Assembly: GCF_020382885.2 (NCBI RefSeq)
Contig: NC_058516.1
Location: 12,130,902-12,194,901, forward strand
Length of the DNA stretch: 64,000 nucleotides
DNA from: Scatophagus argus
Taxonomy: Eukaryota > Chordata > Actinopteri > Scatophagidae
Reading direction: 5' to 3'
Part shown: positions 38,874 through 50,559 of the stretch, in pieces
Layout of the letters: every line of letters starts with the position of its first letter
Numbering within the stretch: the first letter of the stretch is position 1
Notes under the pieces: model-generated
What the model was told of the DNA's origin: nothing
Seen by the model: the letters and a program-made list of their open reading frames with translations, nothing else
The model's database searches: none
Made by a program: the position numbers and the translations under genes

Positions 38874-40639
38874 AGTCAAAGTACCTTACCAACAAGTATT
38901 GTGTGTGTATCAAAGCCTGATATATGTTTGTTTCTCTGTGCCAAAGAGCTCTATTGTTGTCAAAAAAAAAAACTACCATGAACACCTTTATAGGTTGGGT
39001 TGCTTAGGTTTAGACATGATTCTGACATTCTTACCCCAACCTGAACCACTATCACTCCTAATGCCTAAGTCTAGCCAACCCTACAGGTACAGGTACCAGC
39101 CAGTCAGTCCTTCACCATCCTAGGAAAATCACATCACATGGGGAAGTGGGGTCATGAAACTCTTCAGGCAGTTCTATGGAAGCATACTGGCAGATTAACG
39201 CCAACACGCAACATGTACGTGCAATGACATCTGAGCGTTTGTGGCGTTAGCTGACGGCAGGACGCCATTGTGCAAGCACAGTAAAACCGAACTGATCCGA
39301 GTGAGAGATGACAATACATGCCTCTCTGTTGAAGCTCTCTTCTACTGTGCAAGATGCTGAACGTAACTTGTTTATATTTGAGTGCCCCCCCCTCTTCCAG
39401 CAGCCCCAGCAACAAACTGCAGAACTCAATGAGTTTGAGCCAGAAGCATAATGAAACTGCTTCAAATTAATGACCGAGTCTCTTCTTCTTCTTCTTCTCA
39501 CACATTAACTCTCTCACCCTTTTCTGTACATCCTCTTTCATCTCCCAACCCCCACTTACACACCCTGTTTTCTCTCTCACACACACACAGTTCCCCTGTC
39601 CTCTCTCTCTACTGTGTGATGTTATGCCGGCTGACAGCATGTTGCTTTAAATAAATATCGCTACAAACCAACAGACGCAGTCAGTGCGTTTCTGCTAAGC
39701 GACCACACACACACAGAAGAAGTGGAACCCAGCTGGAAGCACCCCAGTCAGGCCGTTTTCAGCAAGAAGCTGTCACAGAGAACACCGAGTCGGATTTTAG
39801 AAAGCGTGGACAGGAGGTTCAGAGGAACAGGAACAGAATTCAGTTGTGCTAACTCAGCGCTGAGTCAGAGCAGAAAGCCAAAAAGATGCACCACCTGATT
39901 GCGGTGAGCGAGTTCAAGAGAAAAAGAAGATCTTAATGATGCAGCGTTATTTCGTTTCACTTTCAGCGGTTTCCTTGCCATTTTTACTTTAACCCCAAGA
40001 TTCTATCAGATTTAACATCCCCCCCCAGAGCTTTCAACTTTGTCACATGGTCTTTATCACCAACTGGAGCTTGCTCAGTAGTTCGCGTGTCAAAAGATCA
40101 TTTCCATGACTGAGGAAATGCCATCTTCTGATGAAGGCTATCTGATATGGCTGACAACAGTAAAATGATTTCTCCTCTGTCAACCTAACCTTACCATTCC
40201 CATTAACAATGAAGCAGGCAGCTCACCAGTCAGACAGTAAAATAGTAAAAAATTTGCTTCCTCTAGGATTTACAGCAGTGGAGCAGCATGGCATTTGGTC
40301 TCTACACAGCCCTGCCCAACTCCTGTCTGCGGTTGTCATGTTTGAGAACTAAACACACATAGCGTGTGTGTGCATACGAGTTGTTTACAGGATCCTAACA
40401 GCAGCCTCAGCAAACACACCTTGAGGCTGATGCATATACACCACCTGCAGAGGGTGGTACAACAGCCTCCGCATGGACCCTCGTTTTCACAGGGAGGGTC
40501 AAGGTCAGAGTAATTGAGATTAACTGACAAATGACAAATGGTGGAGGTACATGGTGTTCCTCTCAGCTCCAGCGAGGTGAGAGGAAGAAACAAGGGTTGT
40601 CTCACCTCATAGGTGGGAGAAGGCAGAGTGCCAGAAGAA

Positions 40640-41690
40640 GTCAGCCCAGGCAGGTTGGTTTGTAGCCCTCTGTGGAGAGGAGAGCACATCAATGTCCCGG
40701 AACGCTAGACTATCTGTTTGTTGCTGAAGGCCAAGCATGTGCTCAGCTGGCATACTCGTATCAGAGTGCACAGCTCACAGTCTTCTGTGGTTTACCTCGG
40801 TGGAGGCCGGAACGCCCAGTTGGAATGGATGCTCTCCTTTATGCATTCCCTCCGACTGGCTGACAAACAACCTTGGTGAGACTGTCAGAACACAAACCCC
40901 ACTTAATGGCCATCCAAGGTAAGTAACACAATTCTCCATACTCTTCAGTTAGTTGGATGGGGTTCCTTGGCAGCTTCCAGTGAGAATGAACCTCCTGTCT
41001 GAGCTGACCTCCACCTTGCACATGTGTAGTATATGAAAAGTCTGTATGAAAGGCTGCGTTTCCTTCATTGTGCCAGAACAAGGCAGTCAGACTCCTGATG
41101 CTTGTAGGACATACACTACTTGTCATATCATTTTGAAGCTGACCAGGCTGCCTTAACCTCGATAATTCATGTGGCAGCTATGTCACTCATGGTAAAGAAC
41201 ACGCCAAACTGGCATGAAGTACCTAGCACCCCTCTCGCTCACCACATAGATGGTTTCAGTTGGTCTTCAGCTGCTTCATTTCACATCTACATGTGGTTGT
41301 GAAAATATGTGTATAGAGTAAAAATAAAACGTGATGCCGTTGGTGGTACCCTCTTGACTTTTTTGCTTTCTTTCCTCACTTCCATTTCTTTTCTCATGCT
41401 CTGCCCGACTTAGCTGAACAGCCAGTGAGAGTAATTTCCCTCACCAACAAGCTCCAGCGTCAATTCAACATGTTTAATCAGCTGAATAGCAGCTGACAAG
41501 GGCTAAACAAGTGCCAATGAGGGATCTGTGTGATGGAGTCCTGGACAGCACCTTGCAACCTCTCCGCATGAGCAATTCTGACACTGGCTGCTGCAACCGA
41601 CCAGTATACAGCCGCTGGCAGTCAAGGAGGGATGAGACAGAACAGAAGTTACGTAGGTAACCATGGTTCTGTGAACAGGGAGAGCATGCA
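40640..41690 (+). mobile_element. possible DIRS-like retrotransposon remnant
   Basis: The plus strand near 40840 reads GMDALLYAFPP, resembling the conserved LGVDALA...LLYAFPP of DIRS/Ngaro elements, and near 41640-41680 AAGTTACGTAGGTAACCATG resembles the short inverted words at DIRS ends. Heavily decayed; the assignment is tentative. Confidence 0.4.
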
Positions 41691-41765
41691 AACTCCGTAC
41701 AAAAGGGTCCAGACCGAGATTCGAACCTGGAACCCTCTTGCTGCGAGGCAACAGTGCTAATATCA
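41680..41765 (-). repeat. fragment of the 370-bp tRNA-headed repeat
   Basis: GGGAGAGCATGCAAACTCC to GAGGCAACAGTGCTAAT, the head end in complement. Confidence 0.75.
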
Positions 41766-42039
41766 AATTTATTGAATAAAATAGGTCTGCTGCTGTGCTC
41801 ATCAATGGCTGTGTACCCAAGTTACACCCTGAACACTTTTAATTAGAAATTAGAAAACTTAGAACGGAAAAAAATATTCTGGATTTTTTCAGCATGTTGT
41901 AAGCAGGCTGGAGTTACCAACTTGTAAATCTGAAGTCACAGGGAAAAGCACAGAGATGGTTTTGTATGATGGGAAGGGATGGGAATCAAAAACTAACTCC
42001 AGATAAAAATCATTTCCAAATTTCCTGATCTGATTCATA

Positions 42040-42405
42040 TGTCCATCCATCCATTTTCTATACCGCTTATCCGTCAGGGTCATGGGGGAGCTGGAGCCTA
42101 TCCCAGCTGACTACGGGCGAGAGGCGGGGTACACCCTGGACTGGTCGCCAGTCAGTCGCAGGGCCAACACACAAAGACAGACAACAACACACCCTCACAC
42201 TCACACCTAGGGGGCAATGTAGAGTAGCCAATTAACCTAATGTGCATGTTTTTGGTATTGTGGGAGGAAGCCGGAGTACCCGGAGAAAACCCACGCAGGC
42301 ACAGGGAGAACATGCAAACTACACATAGAAGGGCCCAGACCGGGATTCGAACCTGGAACCCTCTTGCTATGAGGCGACAGTGCTAACCTCTGCACCACTT
42401 GATTC
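42040..42405 (-). repeat. 370-bp tRNA-headed repeat, near full length
   Basis: Inverted copy of 20995-21363: starts CATCCATCCATTTTCTATAC, ends with the complement of the B box (GGATTCGAACC) and CAGTGCTAACCTCTGCACCAC. Confidence 0.85.
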
Positions 42406-43607
42406 ACATGTCTATGAGTTAATCAATTCCTTTAGCGATGCAGGCATGTGACATTTGTGCAATGCAAATCAAATGACATAAAGCAACAGAAAGTAAGCTT
42501 CTGAAATGCAGCGTTCCAGAGATATTTACCATTACTAACATTAAGTCATACATGACCATGATGACCTCAAGCGTTCATTTCTACAGTGAGACAGATCTGC
42601 ACACCGAGGTCAGCTGTGGAAGCTCCGCTTCTGATACAGCACACAGTTTAATTTAAGATAACATTGCATTAGACATTTATTTTTCACTTGCCATATCAAA
42701 GAACTACATAAGGAATTCCACTTGAACACAAACTTTATGTTGAGACCTAAGCTGCTTCACATTAAAAACAAATCAAGTGTTTCTCGGAAGCTATTCGACA
42801 GACATTCACTTTCAGCCAGTGTAAAAGTATTGCATTAGTTGAAATAACCAAGATCTTAATCACATGACTTTAAACAGAAAGTAGTCTGCTGAAAAATTTT
42901 CTAGAGACAACTAGCCAAACTACTCGTAGCCAAGTAGGAATTTTTTGGGGATGAACGTGCTAGTTATGTTTCTAATTTTTCCTCATATTCTGATTGGCAG
43001 ACCTAAACTTATTTCCTCTCACCTTGATTTATTTGTCTTGGCTAATGTTAATATTTGCCATGTCTTTCATTCTGACGCATTCTGTCCTATCCAAGGCGTG
43101 AAGATTCTAGAGCACTTTGCGCAGTTTATATAATCTTTGATAAGATGTAAGCTAGCCTATCATTTTATGGAGAAAAAGAAAGTTATTAACTAAGGCTATG
43201 TCGGAGATTTCAAGTGGAACTTTCTGATTAATTTGGTCAAATACTGTGTATAGCTTAGTGTGTAGCTAAGTTATTGGTCCTGTGTGTCCGCTGGTAAAAG
43301 CAACAAGTGAGCAGTCGGTTCCTTTACTTTTATTTTGATGTACAACGTTTGTTTTTATCTTAGCTGTTGTGGCTTTAGCAAAGCTAAGTGGGCTAACCTG
43401 GCTAACCTCGTGAGCGAAATGCCTTAGCACGCTAAGGTCCATTTAGCAGTATGTCCACATATCGATACACGGACATTTGATACGACGGTTCTTATACTGC
43501 TCGTAACGAGATAAACGTACGCCATATCACCCAACCAATGTCACCACAAAAAAAAATTAGCCTAACGATACTGTACGACTAAGAGCCCACGACCACGAAA
43601 GTCATAC

Positions 43608-43791
43608 CCGCTTGCTGTGCTTCTGCCTTATTTGTTGAATTTCACATGACAGCATCAAAATTAACTACAACATAGTGACATGTTTAATTACCGTAAACGT
43701 ATAGATGATCCCTAATCACCCCGATGGGCTTTGTGGCGTCTGTTATCGCTATAGACTTGGTCCGTGTTGTTGACAGCAACACCTCTTCCGG
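43608..43791 (-). promoter_or_regulatory. arhgap1: likely 5' noncoding exon and core promoter of arhgap1
   Basis: On the minus strand CCGGAAG (43791-43785), an ETS/GABP-type motif typical of TATA-less housekeeping promoters, is followed by about 180 nt ending in a good donor AAGCGG|GTATGA at 43608. The matching acceptor is at 38300, eight nt before the arhgap1 ATG. Motifs are seen; the exon is inferred. Confidence 0.45.
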
Positions 43792-44111
43792 TTTGTTGTT
43801 TTCAAAATAAACGTATGCATTTCTCTTTATGTTGTTTTGTAAATGTCAAAATAAAAGCGCTGCTAAGTTGTGTGCGCCATCTCGTGGTAATATATAGGAA
43901 TTATAACTGTAGGGTGCACTGAGTGAAGCTGGCGAACCTGCTACAACTTCTCATTTCGTTGTTTGAGAGTGCATTTTTCTTTCCGATGTGTAGTGTGTGT
44001 AACTTAAAAAGGTAAAACTCAACTTGAAGAGTGGACTATCCTGGTTAAATAAGCATAAATCAGCTTTAATTAAAGTACGCTGACGGAAGAGCCCGAGGGA
44101 CAATCTTGTGT

Positions 44112-44120
44112 GCGGAAGTG
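44112..44120 (+). promoter_or_regulatory. arl6ip6: ETS/GABP motif upstream of arl6ip6
   Basis: GCGGAAGTG, the core ETS site, lies about 140 nt upstream of the arl6ip6 ATG on the plus strand. With the opposed CCGGAAG near 43788 it frames a roughly 325 bp divergent promoter interval between arl6ip6 and arhgap1. Confidence 0.4.
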
Positions 44121-44261
44121 CGGTTGGAGCAAGGCAAAAAGAGAAACAGTAGTAGTAGTAGTTCCTGGTACGGTCAGTTTGTTCACACGCAGCTTACATA
44201 CGGTCTTATCAGATTTTAAAATTTGTAAACACATTAAATTGTAAACTTCATACGCATCAGA

Positions 44262-44788
44262 ATGCAGAGGACTGCGACAGAAAAGCTGGAACGTACGGAA
44301 TCTCATTCCTTAAGACTCGGGTCGCCAGTCGTGTCAGGGGAGGGAGACGTTGGCAGTGCGGGACGGCCGTTCACCCACCGGAAAGACCCCAAACTGTGGT
44401 CCGCTGTCGTGCTGTCAATACTGGGCTCTGCCGTTGCTGTGGCCACTGTTGGTTGTTTCTGCGCCCTCCTCTACCCAGTACTCAAAGGTAAGAAGAAGAG
44501 CAGTGGGCTACATTAAGTGCAAATTGGGGGTTAAGTGCCTTGCTCAAGGACACATCACTCCATCACACTCATTGTTTTCCTGCTCGCCCGGTGGGGGAAT
44601 CGAACCCGCAACCTTCCGATCACAAGCACATTGGTTGGATCCTTGTCAAGACGTTTACATTACTGTTAATATTTCATTAGGCCCTACGATCAGGCCTAGC
44701 CTAAATATCATTTCATAGGATCACTATCCTAAGTCCCTTGAGCCAAAAGTTAGTCAGTAACATTCTGTTTTACCACATTTTTGACTAC

Positions 44789-44831
<43 letters not shown>

Positions 44832-47800
44832 GGAAAATTCAAGCATTCAGTAGGCCATTACAGCAGTGTAGGTTAGTCAAAAAGTAAGCAAACAAACAAC
44901 CAAACAATGCCTAACTGTTAGTAGGAAAAATAGACTAAACATACTAAATAAACTAACATATGCTACATAAAGTACAACAGAGTGCAGAGAAAGCAGGTCG
45001 ACCAGATTGACTGTGTGTATAAAATAAAATAAAATAATAAAGTGCAGGTTAATTGTGCAAAAAACAAATAAGGTAAGGTGCATAGTGGAATAAATGTCCA
45101 ATAAATAAATGTGATTTTTTTTTTACGCCTGATGTGACTCAGGGACAGACTGTCGCTGGGATCATATAGCACAGTCAAACTACAGGCCTTCTTAAACAGT
45201 TGGTAAATAACCAAACAACACAATTCCTAGAACACACTGCTCCTGTCAGAAACAGATCACGAACTGTAGTGAAATCCACCCTCACTAATGGTTTAACAAA
45301 TGGCGACCCTGGGGGTTGAAGAAGCGGCTGGTGATCGGGAGGTCGCTGGTTCAATTCCCCCAATCGGATGAGCAGGAAAAATTTGAGTGATTAATGTGAA
45401 AAATGCCCCCAGCCCACTCCATTGGCTGGCTGATGTGCCCTTGAGCAAGGCATCTAACCCCCCAACTTAACACCCAATTTGCAATTCCTAGAACACACTG
45501 CTCCTGTCAGAAACAGATCACGAACTGTAGTGAAATCCACCTTCACTAATGGTTTAACAAATGGCGATCCTGGGGGCAGCCGTGGCCTAGAGGTTGAAGA
45601 AGCGGCTGGTGATCGGGAGGTCGCTGGTTCGATTCCCCCCAATATTTGATTAATGTGAAAAAATGTCCCCTGCCCACTCCATTAGCTGATGTGCCCTTGA
45701 GCAAGGCACCTAACCCCCCCAACTTAACACCCAATTTGCTCCCTGGGTTCACTGCATGTAATTTGCCAGGTGTTGCATGTGTGTTCCACCAAGGATGGGT
45801 TAAATGCAGAAGACAAATTCAGTGTGTGTATGTATAAATATATATATACTGCCAATAAAGCAATTCTTCTTGATATGTAATGCTACCATTACATGTCAGT
45901 AATGATGCTGATTGCTTGTTGCTTGTTTCAGAGCTGCAGGCAGAGAGAGTGAGAGGACAGGATGGGACTGAAGAAAGGATGCTGGGTGAGTATCAGTGTC
46001 TCTTCTGTTTCTTTGTCCAATATTCACTGCTCCATCAGGACCTTTTTTTTTATACCGTTCAAAAGTTTGGGGTCACTTAGAAATTTCCTTTTTTTTAAAG
46101 AAAATCACTTTTTTTTCAGTGAAGATAACTTTACACTAATCACAAATACACTCTATACATTGCTAATGTGGTAAATGACTATTCTACCTGCAAATGTATG
46201 GTTTTTGGTGCAATATCTACATAAGTGTATAGGGGCCCATTTTCAGCAACTATCACTCCAGTGTTCTAATGGTACAGTGTGTTTGCTCATTGCATCAGAA
46301 GGCTAATGGATGATTAGAAAACCCTTGTGCAATCAGGTGAGCAAAATGTTAGCACACCTGAAAACAGTTTAGCTAATTAGATAAGCTATAAAACCGACCT
46401 TCCTTTGAGCAGGTTGAGTATCTGGAGCATCATATTTGTGGGGTCGATTAAAGGCTCAAAATTGCCAGAAAAAGAGAACTTTCATGTGAAACTCGACAGT
46501 CTGTTCTTGTTCTTAGAAATGAAGGCTATTCCATGCGAGAAACTGCCAAGAAACTGAAGATTTCTTACAACGGTGTGTACTACTCTCTTCAGAGAAGAAC
46601 ACAAACAGGCTCTAACCAGAGTAGAAAGAGAAGTGGGAGGCCCTGCTGCACAACTGAGCAAGAACATAAGTATATTAGAGTCTCTAGTTTGAGAAATAGA
46701 CGCCTCACAGGTCCTCAACTGGCAGCTTCATTAAATAGTACCCCGCAAAACGCCAGTGTCTACATCTACAGTGAAGAGGCGACTCCGGGATGCTGGTCTT
46801 CAGGGCAGAGTGGCAAAGAAAAAGCCATATCTGAAACTGGCCAATAAAAGAAAAAGATTAATATGGGCAAAAAAAAAAAAACACAGGCATTGGACAGTGG
46901 AAGATTGGAAAAAAGTGTTACGGACGGGCGAATCGAAGTTTGAGGTGTTTGGATCACACAGAAGAACATTTGTGAGATGCAGAAAAACTGAAAGGATGCT
47001 GGAAGAGTCCCTGACGCCATCTGTTAAGCATGGTGGGGGGTAACGTGATGGTCTGCGGTTGCTTTGGTGCTGGTAAGGTGGGAGATTTGTTCAGGGTAAA
47101 AGGGATTTTGAATAAGGAAGGCTATCACTCCATTTTGCAACGCCGTGCCATACCCTGTGGACAGCGCTTGATTGGAGCCAATTTTATCCTACAGCAGGAC
47201 AATGAGCCAAAGCACACTTCAATGTTGTGCAAGAACTATTTAAAGAGAAGCTGGTATTCTATCTGTAATGGAGGGGCCAGCGCAGTCACCAGATCTAAAC
47301 CCCATTGAGCTATTGTGGGAGCAGCTTGACCGTATGGTACGCAAGAAGTGCCCATCCAGCCAATCCGACTTGTGGGAGGGGCTTCTAGAAGCGTGGGGTG
47401 AAATTTCTCCAGATTACCTCAACAAATTAACAGCTAGAATGCCAAAGGTCTGCAATGCTGTAATTGCTGCAAATGGAAGGATTCTTTGACGAAAGCAAAG
47501 TTTGAAGGGAACAAATTATTATTTCAAACACAAATCATTATTTCTGACCTTGTCAATGTCTTGACCATATTTTCTGTTCATTTTACAACAAATGGTGGTA
47601 AATAAATGTGACTTTTCATGGAAAACACAAAATTGTCTGGGTGACCCCAAACTTTTGAATGATAGTGTATATATATATATATATATATATCCTCATTGAC
47701 AGGTTGGACTCTAAATAATTCACCTGCAAAGTATTCAGTCTCAATTACTGGATAAATTGTCTCTAATATGTCAGATTTTTTTTTAATTCCATAAGGTGTG

Positions 47801-48197
47801 TGTTTGTGTACATGTGCAGGTTTCTGGACTATCCTGGTGCTATCAGTATTAGTAGGATGTATCTGCTATGTCTTCTCATGGACTCTCACTCACCTGGACT
47901 CACACCAGCCTGGCATGGTGTCCCCAACACCGGCCCACTTCAGGTAATACACTACACTGCACCCGTGTATCACGCTAGCATCTGCCTTTTAGCAAATATG
48001 AGAAAAAAAAAACTCTCGTCCAGCACAACATTTGATCTCAGCCAGCAGATGATAAAGTCAACTTGTTCAAAAAGAGGGAATCTGTGTTTTGTGTTTTCTT
48101 TTTAGAGATGCGTCTGGTCACGGTTTCCATGTGGGCTATGATGTTGCTGTTCTTAATGGCATCATGGGCTTGCTCGCCGTCATCTGGAGCCTTATCT

Positions 48198-48199
<2 letters not shown>
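44262..48199 (+). CDS. arl6ip6: ADP-ribosylation-factor-like 6 interacting protein 6
   Basis: Small multi-pass membrane protein of the ER/nuclear envelope system, first found as a partner of ARL6; its molecular role is poorly known. Exons: 44262-44487, 45932-45985, 47820-47943, 48106-48199; 498 nt, 165 aa. Intron phases are 1, 1 and 2, all GT/AG. Hydrophobic segments lie at about 46-73, 95-117 and 147-165. The third exon reads GFWTILVLSVLVG...FSWTLTHLDS...PGMVSPTP and the last GHGFHVGYDVAVLNGI, matching remembered human ARL6IP6 words (FWTLLIISLTAG, FSWTVTYFDS, GHSFHMGYSMAILNGI). The human protein is 226 aa; the difference is a shorter acidic N-terminus here. Intron 1 holds SINE fragments, a GATA tract and a tandem duplication; intron 2 holds a decayed Tc1 element. 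A (CA)n microsatellite begins directly at the stop codon. Confidence 0.94.
44522..44632 (-). repeat. tRNA-headed SINE fragment in arl6ip6 intron 1
   Basis: Complement of the SINE head: TTAAGTGCCTTGCTCAAGG, then GGGGGAATCGAACC as the inverted B box. Confidence 0.8.
44789..44831 (+). repeat. (GATA)n microsatellite
   Basis: About ten TAGA units in arl6ip6 intron 1, followed by AT-rich sequence like a LINE tail. Confidence 0.95.
45221..45740 (+). repeat. tandem duplication of a SINE-containing unit, period 261
   Basis: CAATTCCTAGAACACACTGC starts at 45221 and again at 45482. Both units continue through ACGAACTGTAGTGAAATCCA and AATGGTTTAACAAATGGCGA into a SINE head. Unit 2 has the fuller SINE head (GCAGCCGTGGCCTAGA) but lacks the segment after the B box. 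Confidence 0.9.
45574..45870 (+). repeat. tRNA-headed SINE in arl6ip6 intron 1
   Basis: GCAGCCGTGGCCTAGAGGTTG, B box GGTTCGATTCC, body and end TATATACTGCCAATAAAGCAA. Lies about 60 nt before arl6ip6 exon 2. Confidence 0.85.
46051..47670 (+). mobile_element. decayed Tc1-like transposon in arl6ip6 intron 2
   Basis: About 1.6 kb with inverted ends (TTCAAAAGTTTGGGGTCAC left, its complement right) next to TA. The transposase is on the plus strand, split over three frames from about 46480 to 47489: paired-like HTH (SMRETAKKLKISYNGVYYSL), STVKRRLRDAGLQGRVA, FILQQDNEPKHT and GPAQSPDLNPIELLWEQLD, the catalytic-region words of Tc1 transposases. Two or more frameshifts and an A-tract at 46869 break it, so it cannot make a full protein. 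Confidence 0.93.

Positions 48200-48234
<35 letters not shown>
48200..48234 (+). repeat. (CA)n microsatellite directly after the arl6ip6 stop
   Basis: The TGA at 48197-48199 is immediately followed by about 17 CA units. Confidence 0.97.
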
Positions 48235-48236
<2 letters not shown>

Positions 48237-48339
48237 AGTAGAAATTCAGAGGTGCACAGCTGTGGCGGCTGGTGCTGAAATTGATTGGTTGGGCTAACAA
48301 TTATAGCCATAGAATTGCAAGTTAAAGTAACATTCTCAT

Positions 48340-48370
<31 letters not shown>

Positions 48371-48504
48371 TTATATTATATTTATATACATATATTTATA
48401 TACTTGCGCACACGCACCGTTTTGACAATTTTTTTCTTCATAGGACATTGAAGAAAACGGATTATTAAGAAGATGATCCACCTAATTCATGTTAGCGCCC
48501 GCCA

Positions 48505-48554
48505 TTTTTCGTTTCTTCTTCTTCTTCTTCTGCTTCTTCTTCTTCTTCTTCTTC
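48505..48554 (+). repeat. (CTT)n microsatellite
   Basis: TTC/CTT units with one interruption. Confidence 0.95.
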
Positions 48555-49680
48555 CAGCGGTGTTTGGCTAAATGAAATCAGCCCAAATGACAAGTAAATC
48601 GCGGGGCGTGAAACGACACCTGTCAATCATTTAACCGGCGCCAGCTGGCTGCTGATTGGTCAGAACCGCTCGGCCTGTGGGCTACATGAAGTCAGCCCAA
48701 ATGGTCAGTAAGTGAGGAGGGCGGGACATGATACCCGTCAATCATTTCCACCTGGAAAATAAGTCAGAGCAGATTTGATGCGCTCGCGCTGCATAAAATT
48801 AGCCCATTTATAGATATCCTGTGTTATTCTTTTAACTATTTGGTGCCGTTACCACTTTAGGTTTCACTAAAACTAAACCTTAAACGTATAACAGTCTTTT
48901 GTGTGTTATTTAAACAATAACTTTCTCATCTTTATCCCATAACGTAGGGAGGACTTAGCCTCATTAGCCCATTTATACCAGGCGTCACTGGTGCACCAGT
49001 GTGACCAGCCTTAAACGGTGTAAATATATCTGATTTACCGCTATTAAATGTTTTGCAAAAAGTCTGCAATTGAACTTCTTTATTATGTGTTTATAGGGCC
49101 ACAAGACACAAAGTTGATGCCATCAGTTAACATTATCACTAGTTACATTTGTAAATGATTGCATTCTGTTTTGATTTTGGTTTTACATATAATCACCAGG
49201 GATTCTCTAACTTTTTGTTACTTAAGAACCACTTCTGATCATCGAAAAATTTACAAGCACGGCCTTACCAGATAAATGAAAAAAAGAAAAAAAAATGTAG
49301 ATTTGTGATATTAACAGAAAATAATTTAACACTTTTGCTTAGAAAAACCACCACCAGCATTGTTTTGATTGTCTCCGTCTGTTATTTCTATACATGCATG
49401 CAAGTATTCTTTATTTAAATGCCACTTTTCAAAACAACTTGGAAGATATTTTATGGCAGCACGAAATTATTTAGTCATGATGAATACTTTTGACAGCACT
49501 GTTGCTATTAAAAGTAAGAAAACTTAAAGTTTAATAGCTGGGGTTATTTTTGAAAACATCTAAGTAATACAATAGGTATATTAGCACGTACCTGTTACTA
49601 ATTAAAAACCATCAGGTTATTATGAAAAGAATACATTTTTATTTCTGCACCTTACTGAAATACAATTTTAAGACATAATT

Positions 49681-49686
49681 AATAAA
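49681..49686 (+). promoter_or_regulatory. arl6ip6: candidate polyA signal of arl6ip6
   Basis: AATAAA about 1.5 kb after the stop; the first canonical plus-strand hexamer I noticed downstream. It would give a 3' UTR crossing the CA and CTT microsatellites. Confidence 0.3.
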
Positions 49687-50169
49687 CCATACTGACAACA
49701 ATATAACCCATCAGTTTACAAAGAGATCTGAGACTCTACAGGGGAAGTTGACTGTTTTGGCCACTAGATGGCAGTGTTCTCCCATAGTTAGCCTGTAAAC
49801 TCACCAGACGACTTATGATGAGCTTATGATGCCACCTTCCTCAAGTGACGATTACCACATTTCGTGATCCGGTGAACTAATTCTCCAGTGAAAAGAAAAG
49901 AAAAGAAGGAGATTAGATCTATTGTCAGGACTGTGGCTGTGTACAGACTGGACTCGCTCTTCTTTTAGTTTGTTAGCACTTGGTAGACTGGAATAGAATG
50001 GTTCAGAATGAAAATTAAATGAAAACAGAATGAAATTTAATTTTTTTTTTTTTTTTTAATTTTTGAAATTTCATTTGATCTTTAAAAATCACTTAAAAAA
50101 AACCCAAAAAAGTTTCATTTTGACTCTGTGAAGTTGTTGAAGGCTGTTTATTTATGACATAAAGGATAA

Positions 50170-50281
50170 TTACTGTAATTTCCAGACTATTGAGTGCACC
50201 TCATTCATACATCATTGTTTAAGCCGCAGGGTTCAAAGCATGTGAAAAAAGTAGAGGCTTAAAGTCTGGAAATTACAGTAA
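50170..50281. mobile_element. MITE (TACCGTAATTTCC family), short copy
   Basis: TACTGTAATTTCCAGACTATTG on the left, its complement (CTGGAAATTACAGTA) on the right, 112 bp; the interior ATCATTGTTTAAGCCGCAGG is shared with the copy at 7113-7370. Confidence 0.85.
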
Positions 50282-50524
50282 ACTTTTTTTTTTGTTTCAT
50301 CTATATGGGATCAGTACAAAATATCTATCTGGTAAGTGGTTCCCAAAAACAAACTCAGGGTCCATCACAAGGACATCCAAAAACCATCATGTCTGGCTTA
50401 AGATAATCATTGCATTGACAAAGGGTCTCAAGCATACAATGCTTTGCTTTATAGCCAGAAAGGTCAGAAACCACTGACATATATCATCCCAGATACAAGA
50501 TTTTAAATCCTGCCAACATGTTCA

Positions 50525-50526
<2 letters not shown>

Positions 50527-50558
<32 letters not shown>

Positions 50559-50559
50559 G
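50527..50559 (+). repeat. (AAT)n microsatellite
   Basis: About eleven AAT units. Confidence 0.95.

Larger units (their letters stand above)
38302..43607 (-). other. arhgap1: first intron of arhgap1 (inferred)
   Basis: No coding exon recognised. Holds an AC microsatellite, a family B repeat, a CTT/TC-rich stretch near 39480-39620, a retroelement remnant at 40640-41690 and two copies of the 370-bp tRNA-headed repeat. Confidence 0.5.
48240..50160. other. arl6ip6 3' flank, no further gene
   Basis: Contains a (CTT)n tract (48505-48554), a duplicated module (48566-48641 and 48682-48757), then AT-rich sequence with a candidate polyA signal at 49681. No coding exon recognised. Confidence 0.5.
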
